Below, one piece after another: positions 7,813 to 13,015 of a stretch of 15,380 nt of DNA. Both the position numbers and the translations under genes were made by a program. Where the stretch lies: contig JAHJQJ010000029.1 of the NCBI GenBank assembly GCA_018819325.1, forward strand, positions 1 through 15,380, given 5' to 3'. Origin of the DNA: Patescibacteria group bacterium. GTDB taxonomy: Bacteria > Patescibacteriota > Microgenomatia > UBA1400 > MFAQ01. The notes under the pieces were generated by a model, which made no database searches, was not told where the DNA came from, and saw only the letters and a program-made list of their open reading frames with translations. Numbering within the stretch: the stretch's first letter is position 1; each line of letters opens with the position of its first letter.

Positions 7813-9604
7813 ACACAATATAGTAACTATTTTCAAATAATATTTTTTTGTCTTCGTCTGCAACTAAATTTTCTTCTCCGTAGCTGTCAGACTTACGGAT
7901 AGCTTTGTCTGAAAGATTGGATGATTCTAGCTCTACTTCTTGTTTACCAAGCCAGGGAAATTTGGGTTTGGTCTTTTTACTTGTGGAGATAAAGTCATCT
8001 AGTAATGGGTAGCCAAAATGAAAATTATCGATCTTAATATTGGGAAATCTAATAGCGAACAAGGTCTCTGGCGATGTTTTTACCCCTAGATATCTTTGAC
8101 CAAAAAGTTTTGAATATCTTATATCTGGAATTAACGACTGTAGGGTAACAATAAATTTGTTGATGCAAGGAAAATCTTGATAGTCGCCGTATTCGTCTGA
8201 ACATCTTGTTTTTTTTATATCACCGATAGTTTTAGGATTAGGTATAGAAAAATTGTCTAAACCCGAGATGACTGGTTTTTCTTTGTAGAGCTTTATTTGA
8301 CCGTTGTCTGTGGTAATGGTGACCAAGGATTCTGTTTCTAATACTTTTGGAGTGGTGGTTTTACCAATAACTATTTTGTTTGACAAAATTAAATCGTCTA
8401 TAACAGCGGGGACTACCCTAGTAAGATTTTCGTTTGGGTCAGGGTTTACTTGATCATTATCGCGATAGCCATTTTGGTGGTAGAAGCGTAAATCTCTTAA
8501 CTCTAACTGTCCATTTGAATAGAAAAAACCAGCTCGGTAATTGGGTGAGTTAAACCAGTACGAAGATATGTTTTTATCTTCTGATTGGGTAAAGACTGAC
8601 GGAGAAACTTCTTTAAATGTTTGTTTATATAGCTTGCCAAATTGACTTAAGGTTTGGGTTTTAATAAGACCAGAGTTTTGATAAGATTTTAATAAATTGA
8701 GTTGATTTGTATTTGTAATTTCGTTAAAACATTGGTCTTCTAACTCTGAAACTTCTATACCTACAACCACTTGAGCCAACTGGCCGATGATATTGGTGGT
8801 TGAGGTATTTAATAATTTTTCAAAAAAGCTGGTTGTGAGACCTTGAGCTCTGCGATAGTCGTTGGCTTGCAAGGAGTAATTTGAGAAATTTTTATTTTTG
8901 CCATAACTTAAGGTTGGTTCTCTTGGTGCCCAAAGAAGCTTGACCACACCCGTGTTATCTTGAGCGTTTAAGGCTGGTTCTAGGCTGGATTTTTTACTAA
9001 CGTAGTATGGTTGGTTGATGTACTGACCCCAGGTTTGATAACCGTCGGTAGAGTACTGATCTGCCAGTCCTAAAACTGTGTCTAGGTCATATTTTTCTTT
9101 AATATACTCTAGTGAGTAGCCGTCTTGATACCAGGAGCCATAAGACTTAGGATATTTCCCAAAGACCTCTTTAAAATAGGAAAAACTTGTATCTATTAGA
9201 CGTTGTCTGTCTGCTATTTCGTAGCCAGAAAGAAAAATCTTGTTTGCGGCACTCTAGTGACCCGTTGTCCAGTCGTAGTAAACGAAACTTTTGTCGGCTA
9301 ACTTTCTAGTGACTTCTATATATAAACCTAATTCGTGCCGATTGCTTAGATTTTTTAACTGATCTACTATTTGTTGGTCCTGTAGAGCATCGAACTGGAT
9401 TAGCCAGGTTGAGTTTAGACTGGATTCTTCAACAGCCGTGATCATTTTAGTAAGCTCGGCTATATCCTTGGTTTGACGCCAGTATTCCCTGCCCCTGACT
9501 ATGTATACGGGCGTAACGATATTTTGATCAGCGGCACCGATTTGACATGGAGATAGAAATAAAAAAACTAATAATATAACAAAAAATCTGTTTATTTTAG
9601 CCAT
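7802..9604 (-). pseudogene. Secreted deacetylase-like protein interrupted by one in-frame UAG
   Basis: A single 600-codon frame runs from ATG 9604 to TAA 7802-7804, broken only by TAG at 9256-9254 (codon 117). The N-terminus is a signal peptide (about residues 1-24, FFVILLVFLFLSPCQIGAA). The next part, STWLIQFDAL, HELGLYIEV and, after the stop, YPKSYGSWYQDGYSLEYI, looks like a NodB/polysaccharide-deacetylase barrel, but the metal-binding His/Asp motifs are not evident; this is a tentative fold call. The rest (to residue 600) is a beta-rich region I do not recognise. Codons 118-221 after the TAG are open, in frame and protein-like. UAG differs by one base from UGG (Trp) and from CAG (Gln). Without readthrough the products are a 116-residue fragment and possibly a product from GTG 8947. 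It overlaps the upstream GT2 by 13 bp and the GT-C gene by 11 bp. Confidence 0.75.
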
Positions 9605-10506
9605 GAGCCTTTGCCAAGGTTACCTGTAACAAAGTCTTTAACGGCTGTTTTTTGGGCCTTGGTGCCGATGAAAAGTTTTTTGATGGCTTCTCTAATTAAA
9701 GCGAACTTGGTTCTAAGGGGAGTGTATTTAAAACCAAACAAGAGTCGATTACGGGTTAAAAAATAGTCGTTTAACGGCGAGCCAATGCCGGAACTTTGAG
9801 CTACCTTATGCCAAATTTTGATACTTGGATCAAAGATTGTTTGGTAACCCTCTTTTTGAACTCTGATATTAAAATCTACGTCTTCTAAATATAAAAAATA
9901 TTTATTGTCTAGCAAACCTATTTCTTCTAAGACTTGCCGTTTGGTGATTAGTAAGCAACCGGTAACGTAATCGGTTGACTGTATTTTGTTAAACTGACCT
10001 TTGTCGACTTCGTTTACCTCCAAATGAGAAGCAAGAACATTGGCCCAGTCAATCTGTCCGCCAGCGTACCAAACCACCCTGCCTTTTTCTTTTTGTTTAT
10101 AACCCTTAAACTCGAAACCTTTTGCAAAGTATATTAACCCCCCAACAATACCTACGTCTGGTTTGGTTATTGGTGAGGAAACAATTGTTTTAATGAAATT
10201 TTTATCTACCAGTACGTCGTTGTTTAACAAGATAAAGGTGTCGTGTTTGCCTTTTAATGCCTTTTGTAACCCCAGATTGTTACCGCCGGAAAAACCAAGA
10301 TTTTCGCTACTATAAACGTGAATAGCTTTGGGGAATTTAATAGGTAATTTTCTTTCAAGTTCTTTTGACTGGTCGTTGTTTACCACGTATGGCGTCATCT
10401 TAACCCCCTTAGATAGATCTGCTTTGTAAAGCGAGTCTAGGGTTTCCAAGGTATCTTGAACATTTTTAAAATGGACGATGATTATGGCAATGTCTTTTAC
10501 CTTCAT
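9592..10506 (-). CDS. GT2 family glycosyltransferase, rhamnosyltransferase (WbbL)-like
   Basis: The 304-residue GT-A enzyme is predicted to add a sugar, possibly rhamnose, to a surface glycan. Motifs: IAIIIVHFKN (6-15), VVNN (41-44), SSENLGFSGGNNLGL (66-80), the DXD-like LLNNDVLVD (93-101), DYVTGCLLI (179-187) and YFLYLEDVDFNIRVQKEG (203-220), the standard WbbL-type order. The insert KQKEKGRVVWYAGGQIDWANV (about 138-157), with its WYAGG, is a common subfamily feature preceding the acceptor region. The ATG directly abuts the TAA of the upstream WaaE-like gene (10509-10507 then 10506), and the 3' end overlaps the signal-peptide gene by 13 bp, so expression is probably coupled on both sides. Compared with the GT2 at 187-990 it keeps the NNDV form rather than NPDT. 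Confidence 0.92.
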   Translation of the reverse strand: MKVKDIAIIIVHFKNVQDTLETLDSLYKADLSKGVKMTPYVVNNDQSKELERKLPIKFPKAIHVYSSENLGFSGGNNLGLQKALKGKHDTFILLNNDVLVDKNFIKTIVSSPITKPDVGIVGGLIYFAKGFEFKGYKQKEKGRVVWYAGGQIDWANVLASHLEVNEVDKGQFNKIQSTDYVTGCLLITKRQVLEEIGLLDNKYFLYLEDVDFNIRVQKEGYQTIFDPSIKIWHKVAQSSGIGSPLNDYFLTRNRLLFGFKYTPLRTKFALIREAIKKLFIGTKAQKTAVKDFVTGNLGKGSWLK

Positions 10507-11421
10507 TTAAGAGAGTTTGCGTTTTAATTTTAAGAGGAATCGGGTGGTTTTTTTATTGGCGGTGTGGATACTTACTGTGTAAATCCAATAAACGAATTCT
10601 TTACCTTTTTGTTTAAGCCAGTTTGGCCATTGTTGAATGAAGGTAGAGTGGTGAACTGGTTTAAAACCTTGTTCTTGCCAGACATATAGGTAAACCAAGA
10701 GAGTGGAAAAGGCTTGGAGAGAGGCTAGAACAAAGCCGTGAAAACCGTCTTTGTAGCCTTCACCGGCAAAAAATCTGGAAAGGAACTCCCCTACTGGTTT
10801 AAAAAACACATCCTTAACGTCTAAAATATAACCCTGATTAACAAGTTCCTTGCTTTGAGTTTTTGAGTAACGAATGGACCTTTTTAAGTATTGATCTATG
10901 GAGATGTAGTGATGGTGAAGGATGCTTAGTTCTTTTACTGGGTCTAAATTTATTCCGGTACCAGTGGTAATGGGAATAGAGTGAATTTTGTCTTGCCACT
11001 CTACCTTGTCTTTTTTGAAAAACCTGATGTTGTAGTCTGGCCACCAACGAGAGTATTTTATCCACCTGCCAAAGATTAAGTTTTGACGGGGAATTCTGAC
11101 AAAGTCTGCTTCCTTTTGCTTGGTTATCTTGATTAGCTTTACGGCTAATGATCTGGGGATTCTTTCGTCGGCGTCTACAATTAATATCCAGTTGCCAGTG
11201 GCCTTTTTTATAGCAAAGTTCCTGGCAGGCTCTACGTAGCCAACGTTTTTGTGATTAAAGACTTTCTTTGTATATTTTTTAGCTAATTTAACAGTTTTAT
11301 CTTCTGACTCCATGTCTACTACCACGATTTCGTCTGCAAATCTTAAGGTTTTTAAACAAGCTTCTATGTTACTCTCTTCATTTCTGGTATTTACTACGGC
11401 AGAGATCTTTATTTTGGACAT
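10507..11421 (-). CDS. GT2 family glycosyltransferase, WaaE/KdtX-like (paralogue)
   Basis: The 304-residue GT2 enzyme is of the WaaE group. Motifs: KISAVVNTRNEE (5-16), EIVVVDMESEDKT (31-43), PARNFAIKKATGNWILIVDADERIPRSLA (65-93) and IRFFKKDKVEWQDKIHSIP further on. The C-terminal third is amphipathic, as in the paralogue at 5309-6136. I prefer the ATG at 11421 because the first beta strand follows at once; an in-frame ATG at 11430 adds MIY. Neither start has a Shine-Dalgarno motif. The gene begins 18 bp after the rhuM stop. Its first ~75 bp recur 1144 bp upstream as a dead remnant (12500-12574), showing that this gene's 5' end was part of a duplicated block that included rhuM. Confidence 0.9.
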   Translation of the reverse strand: MSKIKISAVVNTRNEESNIEACLKTLRFADEIVVVDMESEDKTVKLAKKYTKKVFNHKNVGYVEPARNFAIKKATGNWILIVDADERIPRSLAVKLIKITKQKEADFVRIPRQNLIFGRWIKYSRWWPDYNIRFFKKDKVEWQDKIHSIPITTGTGINLDPVKELSILHHHYISIDQYLKRSIRYSKTQSKELVNQGYILDVKDVFFKPVGEFLSRFFAGEGYKDGFHGFVLASLQAFSTLLVYLYVWQEQGFKPVHHSTFIQQWPNWLKQKGKEFVYWIYTVSIHTANKKTTRFLLKLKRKLS

Positions 11422-11535
11422 ATAAATCATTTTACATCATCAGCAAGTTTTGCTTTGCAATTTTTTAACTTCTTTGTCAAAATCGCTAATGAATTCTTTG
11501 TCTTGTTTTACTCTGAATTTTTTATATTCTGTTTT
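11348..11535. repeat. Direct repeat copy A (3' end of rhuM plus 5' end of GT2)
   Basis: This 188-bp segment matches 12492-12679 at a constant offset of 1144 bp with no gaps. By eye there are about ten mismatches: eight fall in the 92 bp covering the GT2 5' end and the short spacer, and only two in the 96 bp of rhuM 3' coding sequence, of which the last 75 bp are identical. Here both overlapping genes are intact, so this looks like the parental arrangement. Confidence 0.9.
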
Positions 11536-12468
11536 TGCTTTTAACTTGGCTGTTAGCATTGAAATTTTACCTTTATTTTTCAAAATTGGCTTGTTAGCAA
11601 GTTTTAGAAATTGTTGTAAGTATTGATTCCAATCTTTCATATTCATTACTTGCCTGCTTTCGGCTTTACTTTTTGCGATATCTAAATATGAGTTAACAAT
11701 TGAGTTTAATTTTTTAATATGTTTTTCGTTGAGATAATTTTTAGCTATTGTAATGTCAGATTTAAGAATTTTACCTTTTGGGGCATTTTCCCATGTTTTT
11801 AATCCCATGTATATTTTTTTCGCATCTGCTGTGGTGTAAATTATTTCAGCTGCTGTTTTGCCGGTAATGGCCCAGTGGAGTTTGTTTTGAACGGTTGCAA
11901 AAAAATGTTGGGTTATTTTGTCTTTTGAATCATAGTCTGCGGAGAGTGTGTAAATATCTGTTATTTTTTGATACAAGCGTCTTTCGCTCATACGAATTTC
12001 TTTGATTCTTTCGAGTAATTCATCAAAGTAGTCTTTGCCAAAATGTTTTATTTGTTTAAGGCGTTTGTCATCCATGGCGAATCCTTTGATAATGTATTCG
12101 TGAAGTATTTCGTTAGCCCATTTTCTGAATTCTATAGCCCTGTGTGAATTTACACGGTATCCAACTGAAAGAACTGCTTTTAAATTGTAGTATTTTGTAG
12201 ATTTTTTTTGGGTTTTTCCTTTAATTGCACCGTGCTTAGTGGTTTGTCGGAAATTCCGACAGACCACTTTTTCATTCAATTCTCCTTCGCTAAAAATATT
12301 TTTTAAATGTTCCGTAATGGTTGTTCTGCCTTTTTGAAACAGTTGGGCTATTAACTTTTGAGTTAACCAGAGAGTTTCGTTTTGAAAAAAAACATTGATA
12401 TTAACCTTGCCTTCTTCTGTCTGGAAAATTACAAAGTTGTTTAGTTTTTGGAGCTTATTTTTTTTCAT
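11440..12468 (-). CDS. rhuM: RhuM-family protein
   Basis: The 342-residue soluble protein matches the RhuM (virulence protein RhuM) family over its whole length. Landmarks: LWLTQKLIAQLFQKGRTTITEHLKNIF (33-59, helix-turn-helix-like), FRQTTKHGAIKGKTQKK, YYNLKAVLSVGYRVNSHRAIEFRKWA (93-118), GFAMDDKRLK (129-138), FFATVQNKLHWAITGKTAAEI (189-209), and the C-terminal DITIAKNYLNEKHIKKLNSIVNSYLDIAKSKAE then DWNQYLQQFL and GKIS. The molecular role is not settled; relatives are often found on genomic islands and near defence or toxin-antitoxin genes. I start at ATG 12468; a TTG at 12483 would add five residues. It interrupts a glycan operon, and its last 96 bp are duplicated at 12584-12679, pointing to acquisition and rearrangement. 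Confidence 0.85.
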   Translation of the reverse strand: MKKNKLQKLNNFVIFQTEEGKVNINVFFQNETLWLTQKLIAQLFQKGRTTITEHLKNIFSEGELNEKVVCRNFRQTTKHGAIKGKTQKKSTKYYNLKAVLSVGYRVNSHRAIEFRKWANEILHEYIIKGFAMDDKRLKQIKHFGKDYFDELLERIKEIRMSERRLYQKITDIYTLSADYDSKDKITQHFFATVQNKLHWAITGKTAAEIIYTTADAKKIYMGLKTWENAPKGKILKSDITIAKNYLNEKHIKKLNSIVNSYLDIAKSKAESRQVMNMKDWNQYLQQFLKLANKPILKNKGKISMLTAKLKAKTEYKKFRVKQDKEFISDFDKEVKKLQSKTC

Positions 12469-12499
12469 ATGGGGGTTGTCCAAACATAGTAGTGTTTAA

Positions 12500-12574
12500 T
12501 CAGGCTTCTATGTTGGTCTCTTCATTTCTAGTATTAACTACGGCAGAGATTTTTATTTTGGACATATAAATCAT
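12500..12574 (-). pseudogene. 5' remnant of the WaaE-like GT2
   Basis: This is 24 codons of a second copy of the GT2 gene at 10507-11421, starting with the same MIYMSKIKISAVVNTRNEE and ended by TGA at the position of Cys in the intact gene. Similarity to the intact gene stops at about 12492. It cannot be a functional glycosyltransferase. As a short ORF immediately before rhuM it might still be translated and affect rhuM expression, which is speculation. Confidence 0.8.
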
Positions 12575-12583
12575 TTTACATCA

Positions 12584-12679
12584 TCAGCAAGTTTTCTTTT
12601 GCAATTTTTTAACTTCTTTGTCAAAATCGCTAATGAATTCTTTGTCTTGTTTTACTCTGAATTTTTTATATTCTGTTTT
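12584..12679 (-). pseudogene. 3' remnant of a second rhuM copy
   Basis: This holds the last 31 codons of rhuM (KTEYKKFRVKQDKEFISDFD... to the TGA), with one amino-acid change (LQSKTC reads LQKKTC). It is fused to the interrupted NYN gene in a different reading frame and has no start of its own. The 75-bp stretch identical to the intact gene indicates recent origin or gene conversion. Confidence 0.85.
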
Positions 12680-12891
12680 GATTTTTTTGGAGTTTCTTTG
12701 TAATAACGGAGCCTGGCAGAATAGTATCTTTTTTCTGATATTTGTAGTCCTTTTAAGGGTTTTTTTAAAAGCGAGGACAAATCAAAATTTTCTATGTTAA
12801 GATTTTTTGTTTTAATACCTTCGTTTTTTAAAACAGTTTTGATGTAATTTTTTATGTTTTCACCGTCTATGTAAAGGATGGTTTTTGCCAT
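12652..12891 (-). pseudogene. NYN/PIN-like nuclease gene, 3'-truncated
   Basis: The fragment starts MAKTILYIDGENIKNYI, the first strand and metal-binding Asp (residue 9) of NYN-domain (LabA/DUF88, PIN-like) proteins, and continues to YYSARLRYYKETPKKS, a segment typical of about the first third of the family. At residue ~71 (position 12680) it runs into the duplicated rhuM 3' end out of frame and stops at TAA 12654-12652 after about eight foreign residues, for 79 residues in all. NYN proteins are normally about 170-250 residues and need further acidic residues downstream, so this copy should be inactive. In-frame ATGs at 12900 and 12933 could extend the start. It has its own promoter and leader hairpin upstream, so it was once an independent unit. 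Confidence 0.7.
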
Positions 12892-12903
12892 AAAATTCAT
12901 TAT

Positions 12904-12948
12904 ATCAACAAAAACCTCGTCGAGCCGAAGCATAGACGAGGCGTTGAT
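12904..12948 (-). terminator. Terminator-like hairpin in the leader of the NYN gene
   Basis: On the minus strand CCTCGTC (12941-12935) pairs with GACGAGG (12921-12915). A GC-TTCG-GC tetraloop cap lies inside, and the stem is followed by TTTTTG, the form of an intrinsic terminator. Outside it ATCAAC (12948-12943) can pair with GTTGAT (12909-12904), extending the stem around the U run. It lies about 75 bp after the stop of the large membrane gene, for which it may be the terminator, and also just after a consensus promoter, so it would be the first element of the NYN transcript. Confidence 0.7.
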
Positions 12949-12954
12949 GTGTTT

Positions 12955-12983
12955 ATTTTAATGGTTTAAGTGGTTTTTGTCAA
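12955..12983 (-). promoter_or_regulatory. Sigma-70-type promoter, TTGACA-17-TAAAAT
   Basis: On the minus strand TTGACA (12983-12978) and TAAAAT (12960-12955) are separated by exactly 17 bp. Transcription would begin near 12948, at the first base of the leader hairpin, and would read into the NYN fragment, the rhuM remnant, rhuM and possibly the GT operon. It is the best promoter match I see in the window. Confidence 0.7.
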
Positions 12984-13015
12984 GACTACATCAAACCATA
13001 TCATAGATTTTTACT

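Larger units (their letters stand above)
12492..12679. repeat. Direct repeat copy B (truncated rhuM end plus dead GT2 start)
   Basis: This copy carries the last 31 codons and TGA of rhuM (12679-12584) and then the first 24 codons of the WaaE-like GT2 (12574-12500). Both are fragments. The GT2 part ends because the Cys codon TGT of the parental gene reads TGA here (12502-12500), giving the peptide MIYMSKIKISAVVNTRNEET... of 24 residues, 31 bp before the rhuM ATG. The left junction near 12679/12680 is A-rich, giving microhomology with the disrupted NYN gene. Confidence 0.9.

Noticed and set aside
7802..8947. An independent gene starting at GTG 8947
   Set aside because: The frame continues upstream for 103 codons to the TAG, reads like one protein with the signal-peptide ORF, and no start signal is evident at 8947.
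187..11442. Alternative genetic code with UGA read as Gly (code 25)
   Set aside because: UGA closes several genes exactly where the next gene overlaps or begins (187, 987, 1875, 5309, 11440).
11440..12468. rhuM as cargo of an insertion sequence
   Set aside because: No transposase, no terminal inverted repeats, and the flanking direct repeats contain parts of rhuM itself, so they are not target-site duplications.
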